From contig CP099977.1 of assembly GCA_024372495.1 (NCBI GenBank), positions 1,426,001-1,490,000 on the forward strand: a DNA stretch of 64,000 nucleotides, given 5' to 3'. Position 1 is the stretch's first letter. Every line of letters starts with the position of its first letter. The translations under genes were made by a program, and so were the position numbers. The notes beneath the pieces were generated by a model, which did not search any database, was not told where the DNA came from, and saw nothing but the letters and a program-made list of their open reading frames with translations. Source of the stretch: Pseudarthrobacter sp. Fe7 (GTDB taxonomy: Bacteria; Actinomycetota; Actinomycetes; Actinomycetales; Micrococcaceae). Of this stretch, positions 28,568 to 37,378 are shown one piece after another.

Positions 28568-28670
28568 GGTGTTTCCTTCCTGCGGATGCTGGCTTTCTAC
28601 CACCGTAGCCGCGGGCGCCGGAAATACCAAGCACGCTTATTAGTTGGGTTCGGGTCAGTGCCTGCGCTGC

Positions 28671-29294
28671 CTACACGTCCGCATGCAGGCCGTCGAACGC
28701 CATGGTGATGACGTCGTCGGCCAGCCGTTGCGGCGAGAGGGAACCGCCGGGCTTGTACCACTCCACGATCGAGTTGATCATGCCGAACAGAAGCCGCGTG
28801 ACGGTCCGGGGGTCGATGTCCTGGCGGAGGGAGCCTTCATCGCGGGCGGCCGAAATCAGGACGGCCACCTTGTGGTCGAAGGTGCGGCGCCGTTCCAGCG
28901 CATCCCGTTCGATTTCCGTGTTGCCCCGCAGCCGCAGCAGCAGGGTCACGAACGGCAGGCGGTCCACAAGTACCGCCACCGTTTGCCGGAGCACGAACTC
29001 CAACCGGGCATCCGCGGCCCCGGAGGTGGCCTCCGGCTGCTCCAGGATGGCTTCCAGGCCGCCCAGCGCGTGGTCAAGGGCAAGCTTGAGCAGGTCGCCC
29101 TTGGATGGCACGTGGTGGTAGATAGCGGACTTGGAGATGCCCAGGTTGTCCGCGAGGATCCCCATGGACGTGGCGTCGTAGCCGTGGCGGTTGAAGACGT
29201 CCACGGCTATGCGCAGCACGGACTGCTGATCGTAACCGGGGCGGCCGCGCTTGGCTGCGCCGGCGGGGCTGGATGTTTCAGTGGTGCTGGGCAT
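28671..29294 (-). CDS. TetR-family repressor of phenylacetate genes (PaaR-like)
   Basis: A 207-aa TetR regulator. The helix-turn-helix is SMGILADNLGISKSAIYHHV near residues 40-60, preceded by RIAVDVFNRHGYDATS; the C-terminal ligand domain is unremarkable. It lies downstream of paaI-paaK on the same strand and has an operator-like site 10-30 bp before its own start, so it is probably autoregulated. In actinobacteria and Thermus such a repressor binds phenylacetyl-CoA. I infer that it reads the four palindromes listed in this window. ATG at 29294 is chosen; an upstream start at 29354 would run through the operator. Confidence 0.83.
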   Translation of the reverse strand: MPSTTETSSPAGAAKRGRPGYDQQSVLRIAVDVFNRHGYDATSMGILADNLGISKSAIYHHVPSKGDLLKLALDHALGGLEAILEQPEATSGAADARLEFVLRQTVAVLVDRLPFVTLLLRLRGNTEIERDALERRRTFDHKVAVLISAARDEGSLRQDIDPRTVTRLLFGMINSIVEWYKPGGSLSPQRLADDVITMAFDGLHADV

Positions 29295-29303
29295 AGTGGC
29301 TAG

Positions 29304-29325
29304 TTTCTCACGAACGGTCGGTCGG
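29304..29325. promoter_or_regulatory. PaaR-type TetR operator, copy 3 (repressor's own promoter)
   Basis: Contains ACGAACGGTCGGT, identical over 13 bp to the copy at 16678, directly upstream of the repressor start codon. The outer TTAC/GTAA ends are not conserved, so this copy is weaker. Confidence 0.55.
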
Positions 29326-29338
29326 TCCGGGAGCACCG

Positions 29339-29364
29339 GCCGGCCGGGCAGCAACCCGGCCGGC
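29339..29364. terminator. Terminator-like hairpin after paaK
   Basis: A perfect 10-bp stem, GCCGGCCGGG with CCCGGCCGGC, and a 6-base loop, between the paaK stop and the repressor gene. No T run follows on the minus strand. Confidence 0.5.
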
Positions 29365-29391
29365 GACGGCTACGCCCTGGAGCATCGGTCG

Positions 29392-30745
29392 CTACGCCTT
29401 CGGACGCATGTCGTAGATGCGGCGGAGCTTGCCGTTGGACCGCTCCAGCGAGCCAGGATCCACCACGCTCACGGTGCACGAAGAACCCAGGTGGATCTTG
29501 ATCTGCTCCTTCAAGGTGCGTGCCGCCGTCGTGCCCTGCTCGGTGGTGACCGTGTCCCGGCGCTCGATCCTGACCGTCAGCTGGTCCATCCGCTGCCCTT
29601 CGGGGCGGGTGAGTTCGAGCTGGAAGTGCGGGCTGAGCTCGGGGATGCGGAGCGCGATTTCCTCGATCTGGGACGGGAACAGGTTCACGCCGCGCAGGAT
29701 GATCATGTCGTCGCTCCGGCCGGTGATGCGGCCCATACGGCGGTGCGCTGGACGTGCCGAGCCGGGCAGCAGGCGGGTGAGGTCCTTGGTCCGGTAGCGG
29801 ATGATGGGAAGCGCCTCCTTGGTGAGCGAGGTGAAGACCAGTTCACCGTGCTCGCCGTCGCGCAGGACGTTTTCCTTGCCGGCCACCGGGTTGAAGGGGT
29901 CGATGATTTCGGGGCGGAAATGGTCCTCCCAGATGTGGCTGCCGTCCTGGGTTTCCACGGCCTCGCCAGCCACGCCCGGGCCCATGACCTCGGACAGGCC
30001 GTAGATATCGCACGCCTTGATGTCCATCATGACCTCGAGCTCGTGCCGCATCTCCTGGGTCCACGGCTCGGCTCCGAGGACGGCGAACTTCAGCGAGGTG
30101 GAGGCGGGGTCGATGCCCATGTGCGCCATCGCGTCGGCAATGGTGAGCAGGTAGGTGGGGGTGGCCAGGATGGCGTCCGGCTTGAAGTCCTGGATCAGCT
30201 GGATCTGGCGTTCGGTCTGGCCGCCGGACATGGGGATGACGGTGCAGCCCAGGGCTTCGGCGCCCGCATGCGCACCCAGGCCGCCAGTGAACAGGCCGTA
30301 GCCGTAGGCGTTGTGGACCTTCATGCCGGGCCGGATGCCGGAGGCACGGAAGCTGCGGGCCACGAGTTTGGCCCAGTCGGCCAGGTCCTGCTTGGTGTAG
30401 CCGACTACGGTGGGCCGGCCGGTGGTTCCCGAGCTGGCGTGGATGCGGGCTACCTCGGACTGCGGCACGGCGAACATGCCGAACGGGTATTCGGCCCGGA
30501 GGTCGTCCTTGGTGGTGAAGGGGAAGTTGCCCAGGTCCTCGAGTTCACGCAGGTCGCTCGGGTGGACGCCGGCTTCGTCGAACTTGCGCTTGTACAGCGG
30601 CACGCGCTCGTAGGCGTAGGCCACGGTGTGCTGCAGGCGGCTGAGCTGAAGGGCTTCGAGGCTCGTCGCGGGAGATGGTTTCCTCGCGGTCCAGGCCAGG
30701 GTCGACGCCGGCAGCGGCGGGGGTTTCAGGGGCATGCAGGGTCAT
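29392..30745 (-). CDS. paaK: Phenylacetate-CoA ligase
   Basis: Repaired, 450 aa. PaaK activates phenylacetate with ATP and CoA, the first step of its aerobic degradation. The P-loop-like motif is IHASSGTTGRPTVVGYT, followed by AYGYGLFTGGLGAHAG, CDIYGLSEVMGPG and the hinge region GRSDDMIILRGVNLFPSQIE, all typical of PaaK. The frame breaks near the N-terminus at 30659-30663 (plus-strand AGGCT in place of AGCT), which joins the start MTLHAPETPAAAGVD to LEALQLSRLQHTVAYAYERV. It lies 7 bp behind paaI in one operon. Confidence 0.93.
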
Positions 30746-30752
30746 GGTTTTC

Positions 30753-31229
30753 CTACTTCTTGGGGATGGTGCGGCTGCGTCCGCGGAACTCGGCGATGAG
30801 CTCGCCCGGAGTGCTGGAACTGGGCTGGCCTTCGGGAGCCGGCGCGCCGGCGTCGGCTGCGAAGATCTGGATGTCGTAGAGTCCGCTGCGGCCGGCGCTG
30901 GAGCGGCGGTCTGCCACAGCGGTGAGCACCTGGCCCCGGAACGCGGGCTTGAGGAAATTGATGTCGACGCCGGAGGCAACGGTGATGGTGCTTTCCTCGC
31001 CGGGTGCAGGCTGGATGGGGTTGCACGCGAGGGCGAAGGCGCTGTCACCGAAGGCGAAGATCATTCCGCCGTGGGCCATGCCGAAGCCGTTGAGCATTTC
31101 CTGCCGGAGCGTCATCCGGATGGTGGCGTGGCCGTCGCTGAGGGCGAGGACCTCGATTCCCATCCATTCGGAGGCGTAGTCGTTTTCCAGGATGGGGTGC
31201 GTGGCCCCGGAAAGTGTAGTTTCAGCCAT
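30753..31229 (-). CDS. paaI: Hydroxyphenylacetyl-CoA thioesterase
   Basis: A 158-aa hotdog thioesterase. NGFGMAHGGMIFAFGDSAFA carries the HGG motif and catalytic Asp region near residue 55, and VASGVDINFLKPAFRGQVL follows. It matches PaaI, which hydrolyses stalled ring-hydroxylated phenylacetyl-CoA to keep CoA free. The C-terminus has a Pro/Ser-rich insert (APAPEGQPSSSTPG) before the last strand. It is first in the paaI-paaK operon, 23 bp behind a PaaR-type operator. Confidence 0.88.
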   Translation of the reverse strand: MAETTLSGATHPILENDYASEWMGIEVLALSDGHATIRMTLRQEMLNGFGMAHGGMIFAFGDSAFALACNPIQPAPGEESTITVASGVDINFLKPAFRGQVLTAVADRRSSAGRSGLYDIQIFAADAGAPAPEGQPSSSTPGELIAEFRGRSRTIPKK

Positions 31230-31251
31230 GCGTCATTGCCTCCAGCTTTAT

Positions 31252-31273
31252 TTACCGAATGTTCATTAGGTAA
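31252..31273. promoter_or_regulatory. PaaR-type TetR operator, copy 4 (paaI-paaK promoter)
   Basis: TTACCGAATG-TT-CATTAGGTAA, a 22-bp imperfect palindrome with conserved TTACC/GGTAA ends, 23 bp upstream of the paaI start codon. It is AT-richer than the other copies but keeps the arm pattern. Confidence 0.7.
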
Positions 31274-31488
31274 TCCCATGAGGGGGTCGGTGTCAAGGGG
31301 GATGCCGCTCCTGCGGTGCCTTCCCGCCCGGTTACTTGGGCGGCTCCACGCACCAGGGCCGGGGACACGCCGTCGTCCGCGGCGCGCCGCACGGTGGAAG
31401 GGAAAGCAACTGGGCTGGAACGCACGACGGCGGCACGAAGTGGAAGGATGGGGGGACCGGCACCAGCACGAACAGCAAAGGGCGGACC

Positions 31489-33586
31489 ATGGCCAAAGGC
31501 ATCTACGTCAGCGCAACCACCCCCGGCTCGGGCAAGTCCCTCGTGGCCCTCGGCCTGGCGGACACCCTGCACCGGCATGCGGACAGGATCGGGTTCTTCA
31601 AGCCGGTGGTCCACGGGCCCTCGGCAGCCAACGACCCCATGGTGGCGCTGATGAAGGCACGGTTCGCGCTGGAAGACGAGCGTTGCCGCGGCGGCCTGAC
31701 CTACGACGAAGTCCGTGCCCTGCTCGCGGAAGGAAACCGGGCGGAGATTGACGCCCGGTGCGTGGAGATCTTCGCGGACATTGCCCGGCACTGCGACGTG
31801 GTGATCGTGGAAGGAACCGACCTGGTGGGCCAGGATTCCGCCGTCGAGTTCGACCTCAACGCCCGGCTGGCCAACAACCTTGCCGCACCCGTGGTGGCCG
31901 TGGTGGGAGCCAAAGGGAGGACGGTTCCCGAAACCGCTGCCGCCGTCGAAGTTGCCCGCAAGGAGCTCGCCGCCGAAAGGTGCGCGCTGCTGGCCATCAT
32001 GGTCAACCGTGCCGGCGCCGGCGACCTGGACGCCATTGCGGCCGCCCTGAAGCCCGGCGCCTCCGGCCGCCCGGTGTACATCCTGCCCGAGCTGGAGGAG
32101 ATCGCCCGCCCCACCACCGGAGAGGTGGCCGCGGCCCTGGGCGTCCGGCAGATCGCCGGCACCCCGGACATGGAACGCGACGTCCGGGACATCAAGGTGG
32201 CTGCGATGAACGTGGGCAACTTCCTCAATGTGCTCGATGAGGGCGCCCTGGTAATCGTGCCGGGGGACCGGGCGGACGTGATGGTGGCCTGCCTGGCCTC
32301 GTCCTTCTCACCCGAATTCCCGGTGGCCTCGGCACTCATCCTCACCGGCGGCCTGGCGCCGGACGCCAACATCTACCCGCTCCTTGCGCAGGCGCCGTTC
32401 CCGGTCTTCGCGGCGGACGAGGACACCTACCACACAGCGCGCCGGGTCTCCGAGGTCCGCAGCGAGATCTGGTCGGGGCACCGGCGCAAGGTGGCATCCG
32501 CCCTGGGCTTGTGGTCCCGCCGGGTCGATGAGGCCGAGCCTGGTGGAGCGGCTGCACCTGCCGCGGGCCGAACGGATGACCCCGCTGCGGTTCCTGCACG
32601 ACCTGATCGAGCGGGCCCGGGCGCAGCGCCGCCACGTGGTACTGCCGGAGGGGACGGACGTGAGGATCCTGCGGGCCGCCGAGATCCTGCACCGCCGCGA
32701 TGTCTGCGACCTGACCCTCCTGGGCCCGGAGTCCGACGTCCGGGAGCTGGCGGCCGCCAACGGCATAGACCTGTCCGGCATCAATGTCATCGACCCCGCC
32801 ACCTCAGACCTGAGGCAGAAGTTCGCCGAGAAGTACGCGGAACTGCGGGCGCACAAGGGAGTTGACCTGCCCAAGGCCCTGGAGATCATGCAGGACGTGA
32901 GCTATTTCGGCACCATGATGGTGCAGCTGGGTGTGGTGGACGGGATGGTGTCCGGCGCCGCCCACACCACCGCGCACACCATCCGGCCGGCCCTGGAGTT
33001 CGTGAAGACCCGTGACGGCGTCAGGATCGTGTCCTCGGTGTTCCTGATGCTCATGCCGGACCGGGTCCTGGTCTACGGCGATTGCGCGGTGAACCCGGAC
33101 CCGAACGTGGAGCAGTTGGCGGACATCGCCCTGGCGTCTGCCGAGACCGCCGCGCAGTTCGGGGTGGAGCCTCGGGTGGCGATGCTCTCCTACTCCACCG
33201 GCGGCTCCGGCGCGGGCGAGGCCGTGGACGAGGTACGGCAGGCCACCGACCTGGTGCGCCAGCGCCGCCCGGACCTCGCCGTGGAGGGCCCCATCCAGTA
33301 CGACGCCGCCGTGGACGCTTCCATTGCCGCGTCCAAGATGCCCGGTTCCACGGTGGCCGGGCAGGCCACGGTGTTCATCTTCCCGGACCTGAACACGGGC
33401 AACAACACCTATAAGGCCGTGCAGCAGAGCTCCGGGGCCGTGGCGGTGGGGCCCGTCCTCCAGGGCCTGCGGAAGCCGGTCAACGACCTCTCCCGCGGCT
33501 GCACGGTGGAGGACATCGTGAACACGGTGGCCATCACGGCCATCCAGGCGCAGGTCCAGGCGACGGCCCCAATGCCGGGTTCCTGA
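31489..33586 (+). CDS. pta: Phosphate acetyltransferase, long form
   Basis: Repaired, 698 aa. It has three parts as in long Pta proteins: an N-terminal P-loop domain (YVSATTPGSGKSLVALGLAD), a middle DRTGG domain (AAMNVGNFLNVL), and the C-terminal catalytic Pta domain (RRHVVLPEGTDVRILRAAEI, then MLSYSTGGSGAGEAVDEVRQ and FIFPDLNTGNNTYKAVQQSS). It converts acetyl-CoA and phosphate to acetyl phosphate. The frame breaks at 32537-32541 (GAGCTG read as GAGCCTG), exactly between the regulatory and catalytic parts. With ackA at 34.1 kb it forms the acetate overflow/assimilation pathway. Confidence 0.93.
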
Positions 33587-33622
33587 GCCGCCCCACTCAC
33601 GGGACACCACACACCAAACGTA

Positions 33623-33654
33623 CGACGCCGGCACTTTGGTAAGTGCCGGCGTCG
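33623..33654. terminator. Rho-independent terminator hairpin
   Basis: A perfect 14-bp stem (CGACGCCGGCACTT with AAGTGCCGGCGTCG) and TGGT loop, followed by TGGTTTT on the plus strand. It ends the pta transcript and probably also the converging small gene. Confidence 0.85.
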
Positions 33655-33674
33655 TGGTTTTGCCCGTGGTTCAG

Positions 33675-33965
33675 TCAGCTGTTGTCCGGCTTTGCCAGGC
33701 TCTCCGGGTCTTCTTCTTTTGCGGGCTCGTCGGAGAGGCCCTGCGGTGTGAGGTCCAGGCCTTCCCGGTCTTCGGGAGCCTGGGGCGCTTCCCCGGTTTC
33801 CGCGGCCTTGAGGTTGCCGGTATCGTCCAGGGCCGGGTTGGCGCCCTCCACCCCCGTGGGATCATCCTTGCTGCCGGAATCCGGTTGCGCGTTGAGCGGG
33901 GCGGTGCTGCTGGATCCCGTATTGGTGGGGTCGTTCTCGTCGATCGAATTGGGCTCGTTCGTCAT
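33675..33965 (-). CDS. Hypothetical small disordered acidic protein
   Basis: A 96-aa protein rich in Asp, Glu, Asn, Pro, Ser and Thr, with no hydrophobic segment: TNEPNSIDENDPTNTGSSST, then GEAPQAPEDREGLDLTPQGL. GAGAGGA stands before the ATG at 33965. It interrupts pta and ackA on the opposite strand. Not recognised; composition resembles the acidic protein at 28262 but with no clear alignment. Confidence 0.55.
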   Translation of the reverse strand: MTNEPNSIDENDPTNTGSSSTAPLNAQPDSGSKDDPTGVEGANPALDDTGNLKAAETGEAPQAPEDREGLDLTPQGLSDEPAKEEDPESLAKPDNS

Positions 33966-34098
33966 GGAATTGTCCTCTCGGCGTGGTCCAGCCTTGTCCG
34001 CCGACTCTATGCACAGGCCCGGCTGATCCGCAAGGAACCCGCGGGCGGGCACCTATAGTGGGGGTTGAACTGCAGACGCCAGGCTGAGGAGGCCCCGC

Positions 34099-35260
34099 AT
34101 GCTCGTGCTCGTCATCAATTCCGGTTCGTCGTCCCTGAAGTACCAGGTCCGGGACGTGGCCGCCGGGACGGTCCTCACCGAGGGGCTGATCGAGAAGATC
34201 GGCATGGGCAACGGCGGCGGCGGGGACGGCGAGATCGAAGGCCCGCGGGACCATGCCGAGGCGCTGGAGCAGGTGGACGCAGCGATCCATGCCGAGCTTG
34301 GGGACCGGGAACTGGGCGCCGTGGGGCACCGGGTGGTCCACGGCGGCGAGCGGTTCGCCGAGCCCGTGCTTGTGGACAATGAAATCACCCGCGCCATCGA
34401 GCGGCTTAACCCGTTGGCGCCGCTGCACAATCCCGCCAACGTCCTGGGCATCCGGGCCATCACCAAAAAGTGGCCCAGGATGCCGCAGGTGGCCGTCTTC
34501 GATACCGCCTTCCACCGCACCCTGCCCGAGCATGCCTGGCGCTACGCCGTCCCGGACGAGCTGTACACCAACCACGGCATCCGCCGCTACGGCTTCCACG
34601 GCACTTCCAACGAGTACGTTGCGCGCCGGTCGGCAGCACTGCTGGACCTCCCCATCGAGGAGTTCGACGGCGTCATCGCGCACCTGGGCAACGGCGCGTC
34701 CGTGACCGCCATCCGCGGCGGCCACTCCATTGACACCTCCATGGGCTTCACCCCGCTCGAAGGCCTGGTGATGGGCACCCGGTCAGGCGACCTGGACCCG
34801 TCCATCCTGGTGTTCCTGGGCCGCGCAGGCTGGACGCCGGAGGACATCGACACCATGCTGAACCGCGAATCCGGGCTGAAGGGCCTGGCCGGCAGCAACG
34901 ACATGCGCTCGGTGGTGGAGGCCTCCGAGGCCGGCGACGAACGCGCTGCGATGGCGCTCGCGGTGGCGTCCTACCGGCTGGCCAAGTACATCGGCGGGTA
35001 CCACGTGGCCGTCGGCGGGGCCAAAGCGGTGGTGTTCACCGCAGGGATCGGCGAGAACTCGCAACAGTTCCGGGCGCAGGTGGCGGACCGGCTGGGCGCC
35101 CTGGGCATCGAGCCTCGACGCCGGCCTGAACGCCCAACGGTCCAAGGAACCGCGCGTCATTTCCGCGCCGCAGTCCGCCATCCCCGTCCTGGTGGTTCCC
35201 ACGGACGAGGAACGCGCCATCGCCGAGGCGACGGCCGCCGTCGTCTCCCCCAGCCGCTAA
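34099..35260 (+). CDS. ackA: Acetate kinase
   Basis: Repaired, 386 aa. It interconverts acetyl phosphate and ADP with acetate and ATP. The N-terminal VLVINSGSSSLKYQ, the signature RRYGFHGTSNEYVARR, HLGNGASVTAIRGGHSIDTS and the C-terminal VVFTAGIGENSQQFR are diagnostic. The frame breaks at 35111-35115 (GAGCTC read as GAGCCTC); after repair it ends VVSPSR with TAA at 35258-35260. It is 512 bp downstream of pta, separated by a terminator and an opposite-strand gene, so it has its own promoter. Confidence 0.95.
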
Positions 35261-35266
35261 GCCACC

Positions 35267-35845
35267 ATGCCGGCCATCTCCCTGCCCATCCGGACCGAAC
35301 GGCTGGTCCTGCGCAGGTTCGGCGGCGGCGACCTGGACGCCTTCCACGCCTACCACTCGCTGCCGGAGACCGCGCGGTTCCTTCCCGGGCCGGCCAAAAC
35401 CTATACGCAGTCAATGGAGCGCGTGGGCCGCTACGCCAACTTTGCCTTCGAGAAGGAGGGGGACTGGGTGGCCCTCGCCATCGAGGCCGTGGATGAGCCC
35501 GGGCTGCTGGGCGAAGTGGTGCTCAAGTGGCTGCCGGGCATGGGCCAGGGCGAAGTGGGGTGGACGCTTGCGCCCGCAGCCCGCGGAAGGGGCTACGGAA
35601 CGGAGGCCGCGCGCGCCGTCCTGCGCCTGGGCTTCGAGGACCTGGGCATGCACCGGATCGAAGCCAGGCTGGACGAACTCAACCATGCCTCGGCCGCACT
35701 CTGCGGCCGGCTGGGCATGCGGCTGGAGGCACGGCACATCGACAAATGGCGTTACAAGGGACAGTGGGCTACAGAGCTTGTCTACTCGATCCTGGCCGAT
35801 GAATGGCGGACCGGTCCGGCGGTTGGCCCTACGCCCGGCCCTTGA
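35267..35845 (+). CDS. GNAT acetyltransferase (RimJ/RimL type)
   Basis: A 192-aa acetyltransferase six bases after ackA, so probably cotranscribed. It begins LPIRTERLVLRRFGGGDLDA; the acetyl-CoA loop is APAARGRGYGTEAARAVLRL and the last helices carry GMHRIEARLDELNHASAALC. These match the Acetyltransf_3 (ribosomal-protein-type) group. Substrate unknown; the ackA neighbour suggests a link to acetyl metabolism at most. Confidence 0.85.
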   Translation: MPAISLPIRTERLVLRRFGGGDLDAFHAYHSLPETARFLPGPAKTYTQSMERVGRYANFAFEKEGDWVALAIEAVDEPGLLGEVVLKWLPGMGQGEVGWTLAPAARGRGYGTEAARAVLRLGFEDLGMHRIEARLDELNHASAALCGRLGMRLEARHIDKWRYKGQWATELVYSILADEWRTGPAVGPTPGP

Positions 35846-37026
35846 GGATCAGGTTCCAGTAGACCTTCGGGAACAGATCCCGGTCCACAACCCAGGACAA
35901 CCTGCTTTCGTTCCAGGTGGGCACTCGGGGGATGGTGGGCTTGGGCCGGTACCTGTCGTCGAACTCCGCGAACACCACGGTGTCCCGTGACACCGTGAAC
36001 GGGCACACCGAGTAGCCGTCATACTTGGCGCGCAGCGGCTTTCCTTTCCGGGCGGCCACCAGGTTCTTCGCCACCACTTTGGTCTGCTTGCGGAGCGCCC
36101 CGCCGGACTTGGAGTTGGTGGTGCCGGCGGCATCGCCCAGGGACCACACGTTGGGGTAGCGGAGATGCTGCAGGGTTTGCCGGTCCACCTCCACGAAGCC
36201 GCCCGTGTCGCCGGCGGCCGGGAGGTCCGAGGCCTTGAGCCAGTCCGGGGCGGACTGGGGCGGGACGGCGTTGAGGACGTCGTACGCCAGGTCCTCCGTG
36301 GTGTGCGCGGCGTGGTCCCGGATGGTGGCCCTGCGGCCGGCAGGGCTGACCGCCACAAGCTCGCTGTTGGTCCGCAGGCTCGATCCCGTACTCGGCAATT
36401 TTCCTGTCCAGCTCGCGGTCCACTTCCGGGACGCCGAACACGGTGGGGTAGGGCTGAACCATCACCACCCGGATCTTGTCCAGGACCCCCTGTTCCCGCC
36501 AGTAGTCGCAGGCCAGGTACATGGGTTTCTGGGCCGCGCCGCCGCACTTGATGGGCCCTGCCGGCATGGTGAAGACGGCGGTCCCGGAGGTCATGGCGCT
36601 GAGAAGCGTCCAGGCTTTGGGGGCCAGGTCGAACTCGTAGTGGGATGCGCCGTACGGCGAATGCACGGCCTCGGCGAGGCCCGGCACCGCGTTCCAGTCG
36701 TACTGCAGCCCCGGACACACCACCAGCTGGCCGTAGCCCACCGTGGCCCCCGACTCCAGTGCCACGGTATTGGCAACCGCGTCCACGCCCACGGCGGCAT
36801 CCCGGATCCAGGTAACGCCCCGGGGGACAACCGACTGCTGCGGCCGGATGGCCTCCCGGGCCTGCGCCCGGCCCCCTGCGATATGCGAGAACAGTGGCTG
36901 GTAGAGGTGGTGGTCCCGGGGTTCGATCACGGCCACGTCCTTGACGCCGTAGCGCTGCAGCCGGGCGGCCAGGGAAATGCCCGCATTGCCGCCGCCGATG
37001 ATCACTACCTCATGCTGGCCAGCCAC
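35829..37026 (-). CDS. FAD-dependent pyridine nucleotide-disulfide-type oxidoreductase, sulfide:quinone reductase-like
   Basis: Repaired, 398 aa. The N-terminal dinucleotide motif is VVIIGGGNAGISLAARLQRY. YQPLFSHIAGGRA, AGPIKCGGAAQKPMYLACDY and VWSLGDAAGTTNSKSGGALR match the sulfide:quinone oxidoreductase family. One active-site Cys (IKCGG) is visible; a second Cys in the C-terminal region is YSVCPF. The frame breaks at 36376-36380 (plus-strand AGGCT for AGCT). It may pass electrons from sulfide or a related donor to menaquinone. The 3' end overlaps the acetyltransferase end by 17 bp. Confidence 0.83.
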
Positions 37027-37030
37027 GGCA

Positions 37031-37236
37031 CTACTTCTTCTCAGTCAGCGCGGATGCCTTGTGCGCCGCACGGGCGCCGGTCTTGTCCGATTCCACCACG
37101 AACTGCGGCTCATCGTCACTGGCGCGGTGCGTGTTGCCATCGAGCTCAAAGTCGCTGGTTTTTTCTCCACGATCCTGCCGTGCGTCTTTCCCTGCGACGT
37201 GTTCCACTCCACGCGGGTTCCCTTGCTCAATGACAT
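37031..37236 (-). CDS. DUF2945 / hypervirulence-associated TUDOR-domain protein
   Basis: Repaired, 68 aa: SLSKGTRVEWNTSQGKTHGR, then TSDFELDGNTHRASDDEPQF and VVESDKTGARAAHKASAL. This is the short TUDOR-like beta-barrel module of DUF2945. The frame breaks at 37159-37164, where a run of six T (plus strand) should be seven. It stands 4 bp upstream of the oxidoreductase start on the same strand, so the two are coupled. Function unknown. Confidence 0.8.
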
Positions 37237-37324
37237 GCCTGCTCCTCTGGTATTCCGTGCCGGAAAACATGTGCCCCCCAATGGTAAGCATGATGAACAT
37301 TCCCGGTGCCAAGGCCCATCCATT

Positions 37325-37369
37325 GCTCCGTAGCTGCCGTTCTGAGGGTGGAAACGGCAGCTACGGAGC
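37325..37369. terminator. Rho-independent terminator hairpin
   Basis: A perfect 17-bp inverted repeat (GCTCCGTAGCTGCCGTT with AACGGCAGCTACGGAGC) and 11-base loop, just downstream of the oligopeptidase stop on the minus strand. Confidence 0.8.
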
Positions 37370-37378
37370 AGTCGATGA

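Noticed and set aside
32537..32541. Programmed ribosomal frameshifting in pta at the domain junction
   Set aside because: The same AGCT insertion occurs in twenty other unrelated places, with no slippery heptamer or downstream structure in common.
37325..37369. Repeat arms that could be taken for a CRISPR fragment
   Set aside because: Only one inverted pair, no spacers or cas genes; it is a terminator hairpin.
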